From the NCBI GenBank assembly GCA_964645645.1, contig CAZYBC010000020.1, positions 1-24,100 on the forward strand: a stretch of 24,100 nt of DNA. The letters are read 5' to 3'. The position numbers were made by a program, and so were the translations under genes. The notes under the pieces are model-generated. The model was given only the letters and a program-made list of their open reading frames with translations, had not been told where the DNA came from and made no database searches. This DNA comes from CAZYBC01 sp964645645. Its GTDB lineage: Bacteria > Patescibacteriota > Microgenomatia > UBA1400 > PJMF01. Shown piece after piece: positions 6,730 to 13,567 of the stretch (within the stretch, counting starts at the first letter, position 1; each line of letters opens with the position of its first letter).

Positions 6730-9294
6730 TTATCTCACCACCAAGCTAACAATTTTGCCTGGTATATAAATTTCTTTTACTATTTGTAATGGCTGTCCAG
6801 CTTGATTATTTATCCATTTTTGCAACTCTGGCAAAGCCTTAGCAGCAGATAAAACAGCAGCTTGATCGTCCTTTAAACCAACTTCAATACTCAAATTGCC
6901 ACGCACTTTACCATTAACTTGCACCGCAATTATAAGTTCCGAATCTTTAGCTAAATCTTGATCATAAACTGGCCACTGGCTTTGATGAATAAAACTAGCC
7001 TGCTCTGTTTGCAAACGATGCCATAATTCTTCAGTCATAAATGGCGCAAATGGGGCTAAAATTTTTACAAAAGCTAAAAGGTTATCTTTAGATAATCTTT
7101 TCTCTGGTTTTTCCTCCACAGATTTTTGCCAAAAATTAACTAATTCCATCATGCTAGCAATGGCGGTATTAAATTTTAAGTTAGGAATATCACCCCCAAC
7201 TTTTTTGATGGTTTGATGCAATTTCTTAACTAAGTCTGCATCCTCAGCTTGGTCAGCAGAGGTGGTTTGAGTTTGAGACCATTGTTCTACTAGCTTACCA
7301 ATCTTATCCAAAAAGCGTTTTACTCCAGCCACAGCTCGGTCATCCCAAGGCTTATCTGCTTCTAGAGGCCCCATAAACATTTCGTAAATTCTTAAAGTAT
7401 CGGCTCCATATTTTTCAATGATTTCGTCAGGATTAATAACATTACCTTTACTCTTGCTCATCTTTTTCCCATCAGGACCTAAAATCATGCCTTGGTGACG
7501 CATCTTGGCGAAAGGTTCACCACTGGTCAATTTCAGGTAGCCTTGATCACGCAAAAATTTAGTGAAAAAACGAGAATATAACAAGTGCAAAACAATATGT
7601 TCTGGCCCGATCAAGTAAAGATCAAAAGGCATCCATTGATCCAAATTTTCTTTGCTAGCAAATTCGGTTTCATTACGACTATCTAAATAGCGCAAAAAAT
7701 ACCAGCTAGAATCAACAAAAGTATCCATGGTATCAAACTCTGGACGCCAGCCTTTGCCATACAAACGCTCAGTGCGTTCAATAAATTCCTGACTAGATTT
7801 TAAAGGTGACTCACCTGTTGGCTTAAAATCCACATCTGTGGGCAACAACCAAGGCAAGTGTTCATCCTTAACTGGGTGAGCATTTCCCTCTGGGTCATAG
7901 ACAACTGGAATTGGCGCGCCCCAATAACGCTGGCGAGAAATTAACCAATCGCGTAATTTATAAGTAGTGGTTTTACTCATTTGTTGAGTAAAATCAGCGA
8001 CCAATTGTTCTCTAGCTTCTGCTGAAGTTAAACCATCATATTTACCAGAGTTAATCATTACTCCATCTTCACTAAAACATTGAGTTTCATCAACTTCACC
8101 TTGAGCTGGTTTAATCACTCGCAAAACATTTAAACCATGTTTTTTGGCAAACGCCCAATCACGATCATCATGAGCCGGCACACCCATCACCACCCCGGTG
8201 CCAACTCCAGCTAAAACATAGTCGGCCACATATAGTGGAATTTTTTGCCCATTAACTGGATTGAGCAAGAATAAACCAGTTTCAACCCCGGTTTTATCTT
8301 TTTCACCAATTTTGCGCTCTTCCTCAGTTTTCTTGAACGCCTGATCTAAATAAGTTTCTACTTGGGATTTATGTTGAACATCAATTTTTTCCGCCAATTT
8401 TAATTCCAAAAACTTTTCTGGCGAAATGACCACAAAAGTTACTCCAAAAATAGTGTCAATTCTGGTTGTGAAACAGGTTAATTTAGCTGAATTGTCATCA
8501 CCAGCTAAAGTAAAATCCACTTTTACCCCTTCACTTTTACCAATCCAATTTTTTTGTTGCAATTTGGTAGGCTCTGGCCAATCCACTAAATCTAAACCTG
8601 ATAACAGCTCATCTTTATATTGCGTGATCTTAAAATACCACTGCTCTAAATCCTTTTGCACTACTTGAGAATCACAACGCTCACACAGACCATTAACCAC
8701 CTGCTCATTTGCCAAAACAGTCTGACAAGACGGACACCAGTTAACTTTTCCTTTACCTTTGTAAGCTAAACCTGCCTTATATAATTGCAAAAATAGCCAC
8801 TGTGTCCATTTGTAATAACCAGGATGACAAGTAGCAAGCTCATTAGCCCAGTCATAAGAAATCCCTAAACGACGCACCTGGCGACGAAAAGTATTAATGG
8901 CATTTTTAGTAGTCTCTACTGGCGGCACCCCAGTTTTAATAGCATAATTTTCCGCTGGCAAACCAAAAGCATCCCACCCCACTGGAAAAAACACATCTTT
9001 ACCATTCATCCGGTTGTACCTGGCTAAAATATCCAAAGCTGTTTTGCTCTCCACATGACCAACGTGCAAACCCATACCCGATGGATAAGCAAAAGCAAAT
9101 AACAAAGCCGTTTTGTTGTTGGTTTGACGAGCTTTTTTGCCTGGATTATGTTCGCTTTGCAAAGCCCCAGTCTCTTTCTGACCACTAACTTCAAGATTAT
9201 CTAAACTGTTCCAAAAAAGTTGAGCATCCTCCCATTGTTTTTGCCAAAACGGTTCTGCTTGATGATGGTCGTAACTGTAGTCTACTTTTGCCAT
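6730..9294 (-). CDS. leuS: Leucyl-tRNA synthetase
   Basis: Charges tRNA-Leu with leucine in the cytoplasm. The 854-residue protein has the class I signatures HVGH at residues 77-80 (after YPSGMGL) and KMSKS at 611-615. It also has a zinc-finger insertion (WCPSCQTVL ... LCERCDS), the CP1 editing domain with TTRIDTIFG and VPAHDDRDWAFA, the DWLISRQRYWGAPIP motif, and an anticodon-binding C-terminal part ending in the small LeuRS domain. Compared with typical LeuRS there are about 25 extra polar residues (about 35-60) between the first helices and the YPSG strand. The start ATG has only a weak AGAAAG upstream, behind a 10-bp hairpin. Upstream lies a Leu-codon leader peptide and terminator, so expression is probably attenuated when leucyl-tRNA is plentiful. 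No T-box sequence is present. Confidence 0.98.
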   Translation of the reverse strand: MAKVDYSYDHHQAEPFWQKQWEDAQLFWNSLDNLEVSGQKETGALQSEHNPGKKARQTNNKTALLFAFAYPSGMGLHVGHVESKTALDILARYNRMNGKDVFFPVGWDAFGLPAENYAIKTGVPPVETTKNAINTFRRQVRRLGISYDWANELATCHPGYYKWTQWLFLQLYKAGLAYKGKGKVNWCPSCQTVLANEQVVNGLCERCDSQVVQKDLEQWYFKITQYKDELLSGLDLVDWPEPTKLQQKNWIGKSEGVKVDFTLAGDDNSAKLTCFTTRIDTIFGVTFVVISPEKFLELKLAEKIDVQHKSQVETYLDQAFKKTEEERKIGEKDKTGVETGLFLLNPVNGQKIPLYVADYVLAGVGTGVVMGVPAHDDRDWAFAKKHGLNVLRVIKPAQGEVDETQCFSEDGVMINSGKYDGLTSAEAREQLVADFTQQMSKTTTYKLRDWLISRQRYWGAPIPVVYDPEGNAHPVKDEHLPWLLPTDVDFKPTGESPLKSSQEFIERTERLYGKGWRPEFDTMDTFVDSSWYFLRYLDSRNETEFASKENLDQWMPFDLYLIGPEHIVLHLLYSRFFTKFLRDQGYLKLTSGEPFAKMRHQGMILGPDGKKMSKSKGNVINPDEIIEKYGADTLRIYEMFMGPLEADKPWDDRAVAGVKRFLDKIGKLVEQWSQTQTTSADQAEDADLVKKLHQTIKKVGGDIPNLKFNTAIASMMELVNFWQKSVEEKPEKRLSKDNLLAFVKILAPFAPFMTEELWHRLQTEQASFIHQSQWPVYDQDLAKDSELIIAVQVNGKVRGNLSIEVGLKDDQAAVLSAAKALPELQKWINNQAGQPLQIVKEIYIPGKIVSLVVR

Positions 9295-9311
9295 GCGTAC
9301 TTTCTGTTTAG

Positions 9312-9346
9312 TAGTCGAATTTAGGCGCCTGGCTTGAACTCGACTA
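9312..9346 (-). promoter_or_regulatory. 10-bp hairpin in the leuS 5' leader
   Basis: TAGTCGAATT (9312-9321) pairs with AACTCGACTA (9337-9346), giving ten base pairs including one wobble in the minus-strand RNA, with a GGCGCC palindrome in the loop. It ends about 18 nt before the leuS ATG and may influence ribosome access or RNA stability. Confidence 0.5.
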
Positions 9347-9400
9347 ATATTAAAGTTGTTGCAAGATAACTTGCTATAACCCTATTTTTCCAAACCTTGC

Positions 9401-9419
9401 TACGAAATAAAATTTCGTA
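9401..9419 (-). repeat. 8-bp inverted repeat in the leuS leader
   Basis: TACGAAAT and ATTTCGTA with a 3-nt loop, just downstream of the leuS attenuator terminator. It forms an A+T-rich hairpin in the leader RNA. A second small one (GCAAG ATAA CTTGC) is at 9361-9374. Confidence 0.45.
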
Positions 9420-9440
9420 ATAAGTATATATAGTTAATAC

Positions 9441-9462
9441 AAAAAAATCCCCTGTTGGGGAT
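9441..9462 (-). terminator. Attenuator terminator upstream of leuS
   Basis: On the minus strand ATCCCC-AACA-GGGGAT is followed by a run of seven T. It lies about 150 nt before leuS and 36 nt after the stop of the leader peptide, with no other gene in between for it to end. It is therefore best explained as the terminator arm of a leuS attenuator. Confidence 0.8.
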
Positions 9463-9497
9463 CTGCCAAAAAATCAACCATCTCCCCCTACTTGAGC

Positions 9498-9539
9498 CTA
9501 GCTAAGAAGAAGTAGAGAAAGACTGAAAGATTTTTTCAT
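9498..9539 (-). CDS. Leucine-rich leader peptide of leuS (13 aa)
   Basis: A 13-residue ORF reading MKKSFSLSLLLLS and ending in TAG. Five of its last seven sense codons are Leu (CTT, CTA, CTT, CTT, CTT). It precedes an intrinsic terminator and the leucyl-tRNA synthetase gene. A short peptide loaded with the codon of the amino acid handled by the downstream gene is the hallmark of ribosome-mediated attenuation. No Shine-Dalgarno sequence is present; TATACT ends 9 nt before the ATG, so the peptide may be translated from a leaderless or nearly leaderless RNA. It is too short for similarity searches, and support would come from conserved Leu codons in related genomes. Confidence 0.72.
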   Translation of the reverse strand: MKKSFSLSLLLLS

Positions 9540-9548
9540 ATTAAGGAT

Positions 9549-9554
9549 AGTATA
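9549..9554 (-). promoter_or_regulatory. Candidate -10 box for the leuS leader transcript
   Basis: TATACT on the minus strand ends 9 nt before the leader-peptide ATG. The -35 region (about TTCCTA) is weak. It is the only good -10 just upstream of the leader, and the same hexamer precedes the gene at 10376. Confidence 0.45.
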
Positions 9555-9681
9555 ACACTGAAATGAAGTTTAGGAAATAAAGCGTACAGGGACATTTGAG
9601 ACTTTTTGTACTCCTCTAAAGTCGACCTAAACATAAAGCGATAAAAGTGGCTGAATGGGAGTTAATGGAAAAATTTGAGGC

Positions 9682-9709
9682 AAAAAAAAGCCCTCGGAGT
9701 ACGAGGGCT
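9682..9709 (-). terminator. Strong intrinsic terminator after the 86-aa membrane gene
   Basis: On the minus strand AGCCCTCG, a five-base loop and CGAGGGCT are followed by eight T. It stands 19 nt past the stop of the gene at 9728-9988 and separates that gene from the leuS leader promoter. It is the strongest terminator in the window. Confidence 0.92.
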
Positions 9710-9727
9710 AATGGGTTAAAGAGAGGG

Positions 9728-9988
9728 TTAGAATTGTCTGTCCCCGCTCTTTCCCACCTGATTCAAAGGAAGTCTGGGGGGATTATACATCCCAGCAGGA
9801 GGTTGTTGCATATGCTGAGAGCATTCCTGCCAAGCTGCTAGCTCCTTCTCCTTTCTGGCGATCAGCCCGTTCCCCCGGATATTTCCAAGCATCCCGGAAA
9901 ACGAGAAGAAAAGTATCCCCAAAACAATTATCAACAGCCCCAACGCCCACCAAGGGTTGGCCACAAACCAGATCAAGATCTTCTCCAT
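9728..9988 (-). CDS. Small single-pass membrane protein, unknown function
   Basis: An 86-residue protein with one membrane helix (about residues 12-31, WWALGLLIIVLGILFFSF) and a polar, Pro/Gln-rich cytoplasmic or external tail. I do not recognise the family. It is clearly a real, separately expressed gene: AGAGGTG lies 6 nt before the ATG, a consensus promoter (TTGACA, 17 bp, TATATT) lies about 90 nt upstream, and a strong terminator follows. Its composition is unusual for the window: many codons end in G or C (ATC, CTG, GGG, AAG, CCC), while neighbours prefer A/T endings. Together with the textbook signals this suggests recent acquisition or a different expression level. Nothing in the neighbours indicates its role. 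Confidence 0.78.
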   Translation of the reverse strand: MEKILIWFVANPWWALGLLIIVLGILFFSFSGMLGNIRGNGLIARKEKELAAWQECSQHMQQPPAGMYNPPRLPLNQVGKSGDRQF

Positions 9989-10074
9989 TTCATCACCTCT
10001 TCACTTGTTAAATTTTCCTGATTCCTCCCCAACAGCAATTGCTGGTTCAAAACCAAGAATTTGATTAATATAAT

Positions 10075-10103
10075 AATATAACATAGTAGATCTAAACTGT
10101 CAA
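10075..10103 (-). promoter_or_regulatory. Consensus sigma70-type promoter of the 86-aa gene
   Basis: On the minus strand TTGACA (10098-10103) is followed after exactly 17 bp by TATATT (10075-10080). The predicted RNA has an 80-nt leader containing a perfect 12-bp palindrome CAGCAATTGCTG (10033-10044) and ends in a good ribosome site. This is the only near-perfect promoter in the window. Confidence 0.8.
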
Positions 10104-10156
10104 TATTATAGGACGTCTACAAACTATAGATAAGTGCTACAAGCCAGGAATTTTTA

Positions 10157-10260
10157 AATCCCCTAGAAAAAATATTTTTGATTTTTGTGATATCTTAGCG
10201 AAGCCTTTAATCCCCCAGAAAATCTAGTGTTAGAGATCAGTTCGTTCCGCAGCGAAGCAA
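10157..10260. repeat. Short direct repeats in the 9989-10375 spacer
   Basis: AATCCCCTAGAAAA (10157-10170) recurs with one change at 10209-10222. GCAGCGAAGCAA (10249-10260) recurs exactly at 10314-10325, inside the loop of the 26-bp inverted repeat. AGAGATCA (10232-10239) has its reverse complement at 10306-10313. The 387-bp spacer thus holds several nested repeats rather than a gene. It could encode a structured RNA or be debris of repeated elements. Confidence 0.5.
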
Positions 10261-10281
10261 GGCGTAATTTGAACCTAACCC

Positions 10282-10358
10282 GTAAGATTAATAAGTGTAA
10301 AGGCTTGATCTCTGCAGCGAAGCAAAGACAAGCAAGCCTTTACACTTATTAATCTTAC
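10282..10358. repeat. Perfect 26-bp inverted repeat
   Basis: The 26 bases at 10282-10307 (starting GTAAGATTAATAAG, ending GGCTTG) are the exact reverse complement of 10333-10358, with a 25-bp spacer. No T-run follows the plus-strand arm, so it is not a simple terminator. The right arm overlaps the likely -35 region of the gene at 10376, so the hairpin or a bound protein could affect that promoter. Confidence 0.9.
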
Positions 10359-10363
10359 TCTGC

Positions 10364-10369
10364 TATACT
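10364..10369 (+). promoter_or_regulatory. Candidate -10 box of the gene at 10376
   Basis: TATACT ends only 6 nt before the ATG at 10376. TTTACA (10339-10344), inside the inverted-repeat arm, is a possible -35 at 19 bp. Transcription from it would yield an mRNA starting at the ATG. Confidence 0.45.
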
Positions 10370-10375
10370 TAACTC

Positions 10376-11119
10376 ATGTCTCGTTCTGCCCAAGTGTTAT
10401 TGTTGACTTTTGCCACTTTTTTAGCCTATGTTTGGTTAAATTTACCCATGCTCCATCCTTATTCTTTGCAAGCTTTTGCAGCCTGCGTACTGGCTTATTT
10501 CCTCTTAAAGAAATTAAATAAAAGCCGTCTTTTTCCCTTACTCCCTCGTACCAGTGCTGATGAATTAACGCTTACGCTATTTGCTATCTTACTCTTAGTG
10601 GGCGCAACGGGTTTAACTCAATCATTTTTTTTCCCATTAATTTATCTTTATCTATTTTTACTGTCTATTTCTCTTGATGCCGTCACTGCCATTTGTGTTA
10701 GTTTGGAATTAGTTTTATTTTTCTACGCTCAGAGCATTTCTTTAAGTACACCAGAGATAACTCACCTAATTAGTTTACCTTTACTACAAATTTTCTTTTT
10801 ATTTGCCAAACATCAGTATCAAGAGGCGCAGAAGCATAAACAACTGGTAGAGATTGAAAGCCGAGAATTAGTTACTTTTCAGGAAAATCTTGAGTACGAA
10901 GATCTTTGGCAAGGCTACCTTGTCAATTTCATCAAATTATTCCTGAGACCAAAGCTGGAAATTGTCCGTAAGACCAGTGTTAACCTTGGTCATACGCCAC
11001 ATCTGGCTATCAATGAGCAGTTAAATCATATCCAACTAGAAATTGAGAAACTTCTTCGCTACGTTGAACAAAAAAATCAGCAAAAAAGACAACAAGATGA
11101 TTGGGAAACAAAATTTTAA
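10376..11119 (+). CDS. Polytopic membrane protein with cytoplasmic coiled coil, unknown
   Basis: A 247-residue protein with about six membrane helices in residues 5-143, then a charged helical tail (145-247) likely to form a coiled coil. I do not recognise it. The layout resembles the sensor part of a membrane histidine kinase, where a multi-helix sensor is followed by a helical dimerisation segment (LRPKLEIVRKTS), but no H-box, ATP-binding or other catalytic motif is present. It is the first gene of the first surface-protein cassette: the next gene starts inside its last 23 nt, so the two are probably co-translated. It may serve as a membrane platform for the secreted proteins that follow, an inference from position only. 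The message is probably leaderless. Confidence 0.8.
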   Translation: MSRSAQVLLLTFATFLAYVWLNLPMLHPYSLQAFAACVLAYFLLKKLNKSRLFPLLPRTSADELTLTLFAILLLVGATGLTQSFFFPLIYLYLFLLSISLDAVTAICVSLELVLFFYAQSISLSTPEITHLISLPLLQIFFLFAKHQYQEAQKHKQLVEIESRELVTFQENLEYEDLWQGYLVNFIKLFLRPKLEIVRKTSVNLGHTPHLAINEQLNHIQLEIEKLLRYVEQKNQQKRQQDDWETKF

Positions 11120-11849
11120 AAAAATTTTAGCGTTAAATTTGTGTTGGCTAAGTTTAATAATCTTTAGCTTAGTTGTAGTAGTTGCAGCGCAAGCTGATCG
11201 CTTGGAATCTGATTCTTATGTAATCCAGTTTGGCAATTTCAACATGACTGCAGGTGAAAAAAATAGCACTAGCTACAAGGTAACTGATACCATGGGGCAA
11301 ATTGCGCCTGGACCATATAATAGTACTAGCTACTTTGTGGGAGGTGGTTTTCAATATATTTATCAAATTGGCAGTTTCCGCTTTAGCATTTCTGATGTTG
11401 ATCTTGATCTGGGAACATTGACAACTGATGCACATAATAGTGCCACTAATCAGCTAACAATTAGTACAAGAGGAGCTGGTGGTTATAGTGTTTATGCTTA
11501 TGAATTAAGGCCACTCACCCACTCCAACAATACTAATATAATCAATGACACCACTTGTGATAATAATGATTGTGATGAAAGCACAGCCACTACTTGGGTT
11601 AATCAAAGTGTTGGCGGTTTTGGTTTTAATGCGAGTGGTGATGATGTAGCGAGTGACTTTATTAATGCTAACTATTTCCGCCAATTTGCGGATAATTCTA
11701 ATAGCGAAGCCATGCAAATGATTATGAGTTCAACTGATATTGCTAAAAACCGAACCGCTACAATTACTTATAAAGCTGGTTTAAGCGGCATTGAGGCGGC
11801 TGGTAAATATCAGACTGGCATTGTCTATGTGGCCGTACCTGGATATTAA
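11097..11849 (+). CDS. Secreted beta-rich surface protein with WxL-like domain (cassette 1)
   Basis: A 250-residue exported protein. The signal peptide has a basic start (KQNFKK), a hydrophobic core and a likely cut after AQA at residue 33. The mature part opens with a repeat-like segment in which ATG/TSY-type turns recur (NSTSYKVTDTMGQ and NSTSYFVGGGFQY). It continues with a domain containing FSISDVDLDLGTL, a Cys-rich loop and WVNQSVGGFGFN, and ends in ITYKAGLSGIEAAGKY followed by IVYVAVPGY. The WV-x5-GF motif and the ending also occur in the protein at 14594-16051. The plan resembles the C-terminal WxL domains of Gram-positive surface proteins, without the exact WxL repeats. I start at ATG 11097 because the signal peptide begins there; the frame opens earlier at 11043. 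It is translated with its membrane partner just downstream. Confidence 0.78.
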   Translation: MIGKQNFKKILALNLCWLSLIIFSLVVVVAAQADRLESDSYVIQFGNFNMTAGEKNSTSYKVTDTMGQIAPGPYNSTSYFVGGGFQYIYQIGSFRFSISDVDLDLGTLTTDAHNSATNQLTISTRGAGGYSVYAYELRPLTHSNNTNIINDTTCDNNDCDESTATTWVNQSVGGFGFNASGDDVASDFINANYFRQFADNSNSEAMQMIMSSTDIAKNRTATITYKAGLSGIEAAGKYQTGIVYVAVPGY

Positions 11850-11862
11850 ATTTTTAACCAAC

Positions 11863-12894
11863 ATGAAACTAAATTTATTAAAACAAAATTGGCCTAAATT
11901 CTACCGGCGTTCAATCTTGGCAAAATTGCTAAGTACGATGTTGATTGTTGGTAGTCTAGCTAGCTGGTCACTTTTTTGCCCAGCTTGGCTAACTTTAGCT
12001 CAAGCCCAAAATAACCTAGATTTAAGTGTATCACCTCCTACTGCATATTTAAGCGTTAAGCCAGGAGCTACCTTACAACATACTGTTACTTTAGAAAATA
12101 ATTCTAATCAACGCCTAGAAATTTCTGCTAAATTGGTTGATTTTAAAGCCGATGGTAAAACCGGTCGACCAATTTTAGGTGATGGCAGTATTTTTAGTCA
12201 AATTTTACAAAGCAAATTTAACCTAGACAAACCTTTTATCTTAGAACCTGGTCAAAAATTGCCTTTACAAATTAGATTAAATATCAACTCCTCAGCTGCC
12301 CAGAAAGAATACCCCATGACTATTCTTTTTACAGCTAAACCAGCTTTCAACGCTAACTTTAACAGCAGCGGTGGTCAAGTTTCAGCAGTCATTGGCAGTA
12401 ATCTTATTTTACTCATTTCTCAAGCTAATGAAGATCAAGGTAAAATTACGCTAGATAACTTAGATTATTCACGATTAGTAGATAGCTTAGGGAAAATTAA
12501 GCTCCAACTGGTAGCTAAAAATACTGGTAGTAACGCCACCAGCGTGGAAGGCCGTATTATCATTAAAAATCTCCTAAATAAAACTGTGGCTGAATACATT
12601 ATTTATCCAGACATGATTTTAGCTGGCAGCACCAGGCAAGCCCGCGTGCTCAAAAATAGCTTAGCAGAGTTTAATGATCAAGGACAATTAAAGCCAGAAC
12701 AACAACAAACTTTACAAAATAATATTATTTACAAACCAGGATTTTTGTTTGGCATTTATAGTATAGAAATTAAACTTAATGATGAAACTTCTGTAGTGCA
12801 AATCTTTGCTTTTCCATTTTCTATTTTGCTCGCAGGTGTAGTGGGTTTAGGCATTTTTTTGGCTTATAGAAAATTTAGCGAGCCGATCATATAA
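11863..12894 (+). CDS. Membrane-anchored two-Ig-domain partner protein, DUF916/WxLIP-like (cassette 1)
   Basis: A 343-residue exported protein. It has a signal peptide ending at AQA (residue 48), a first Ig-like domain (LSVSPPTAYLSVKPGATLQHTVTL, about 52-180), a second one (about 190-310), and a C-terminal helix (about 316-336) with a short positive tail, so the bulk lies outside and the tail inside. The opening sequence, with P-G-x3-x-x-T-V-x-N-x-S, is that of the DUF916-type proteins that bind WxL surface proteins in Firmicutes. The gene follows the WxL-like gene by 13 nt, as in those systems. I take ATG 11863 rather than the earlier frame opening at 11791, which overlaps the upstream gene. 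Its stop overlaps the next start (TAATG). Likely role: tethering the secreted partner to the cell. Confidence 0.75.
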   Translation: MKLNLLKQNWPKFYRRSILAKLLSTMLIVGSLASWSLFCPAWLTLAQAQNNLDLSVSPPTAYLSVKPGATLQHTVTLENNSNQRLEISAKLVDFKADGKTGRPILGDGSIFSQILQSKFNLDKPFILEPGQKLPLQIRLNINSSAAQKEYPMTILFTAKPAFNANFNSSGGQVSAVIGSNLILLISQANEDQGKITLDNLDYSRLVDSLGKIKLQLVAKNTGSNATSVEGRIIIKNLLNKTVAEYIIYPDMILAGSTRQARVLKNSLAEFNDQGQLKPEQQQTLQNNIIYKPGFLFGIYSIEIKLNDETSVVQIFAFPFSILLAGVVGLGIFLAYRKFSEPII

Positions 12895-13553
12895 TGATTA
12901 CTATCATGTCAAAAAATAAGCAAAATATTAAATATATTCCTTGGTTAATTACTTTCATTGTATTTTTTATTATCTCTCTATGTTCTTTTTTGTTTTTGAA
13001 TTTTTTTCATCTCAAAAAAAATAAAAAAGCTGAAGTAATGATTCCAGAGCCAACCCCTACTGTTAGTATTTATCAGGAAGAAAAATTAATTGACGATTTA
13101 GTTGATACCAAAGACTGGGTAACTTATAAAAATCAGAGCTTAGGTTTTAAATTAAAATATCCGCAGGACTTTTATCTTTATGATAAAAATATTAATTTTT
13201 GTGAAGGCTGCTACAGCAAATTATACGAAATGACCGCTATCTCAAAAATAAAAGCAGATAAATCTATCATCTCAACTGGAGAGTTAGCAGATAATAGCAG
13301 TATTCTTATTAGCAATATTAGTAAATATGAAAATTTTGAAGAAATTATAAGAAAACCTGGTGTTAAACTTGAAGAAATTGGTGATTTTAAATTTTACTGT
13401 TATAACCCTTCACAAAATCCTGACAGGACAAGTTGTCTGATAAGCGATGATAAAATCATCCTTTCTGTTTGGTTTGACTCTTATGACTCTGTGAATAGTA
13501 AAGACTACGCTGATATTTACAAAACAATTTTATCAACTTTACAACCACTTTAA
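12894..13553 (+). CDS. Membrane-anchored PsbP-like protein
   Basis: A 219-residue protein with one N-terminal membrane helix (about 15-38), a short Pro/Thr linker (PEPTPT) and an extracellular domain starting WVTYKNQSLGFKLKYPQDF (about 74-92). That W-x-T-Y...GF-x-(L/I)-K-YP pattern is the mark of PsbP-like domains that are frequent on the surface of candidate-phyla bacteria; the ending ILSTLQPL also fits. Two Cys pairs (FCEGC; YCYNP...SCL) could form disulfides. The role is unknown. Its start overlaps the stop of the previous gene by one base (TAATG), indicating translational coupling and membership in cassette 1; an internal ATG four codons later is possible. It ends 14 bp from the convergent TPR gene. 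Confidence 0.8.
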   Translation: MITIMSKNKQNIKYIPWLITFIVFFIISLCSFLFLNFFHLKKNKKAEVMIPEPTPTVSIYQEEKLIDDLVDTKDWVTYKNQSLGFKLKYPQDFYLYDKNINFCEGCYSKLYEMTAISKIKADKSIISTGELADNSSILISNISKYENFEEIIRKPGVKLEEIGDFKFYCYNPSQNPDRTSCLISDDKIILSVWFDSYDSVNSKDYADIYKTILSTLQPL

Positions 13554-13567
13554 AATTAAGTTTATCT

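Larger units (their letters stand above)
9441..9539 (-). promoter_or_regulatory. Leucine-responsive transcription attenuator of leuS
   Basis: Four RNA segments can be read on the minus strand. Segment 1 (9510-9522) covers Leu codons of the leader peptide. Segment 2 (9481-9493) can pair with segment 1 over 13 bp, three of them G-U. Segment 3 (9457-9462, AUCCCC) can pair either with GGGGA of segment 2 (antiterminator) or with segment 4 (9447-9452) to make the terminator. A ribosome stalled at the Leu codons would cover segment 1 and free segment 2 to block the terminator. A ribosome reaching the stop codon at 9498-9500 would cover part of segment 2 and allow termination. The pairing is read by eye; the function is inferred from known amino-acid operon attenuators. 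Confidence 0.7.

Noticed and set aside
9295..9560. T-box riboswitch upstream of leuS
   Set aside because: The conserved T-box bulge sequence (AGGGUGGNACC) is absent; the Leu-rich leader ORF explains the terminator better.
9647..9841. Plus-strand 64-codon frame
   Set aside because: It runs through the terminator hairpin and the 3' end of the real minus-strand 86-aa gene, whose promoter, ribosome site and terminator are clear.
10036..10060. tRNA-like T-arm (GGTTCAAAACC)
   Set aside because: The stem is only about three pairs and no acceptor, D or anticodon arm fits around it.
11043..11096. Longer N-terminus for the cassette 1 secreted protein
   Set aside because: The added residues are polar, overlap the upstream gene, and would place the signal peptide inside the protein. 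Similar extensions at 11791, 14570, 14548 and 4622 were rejected for like reasons.
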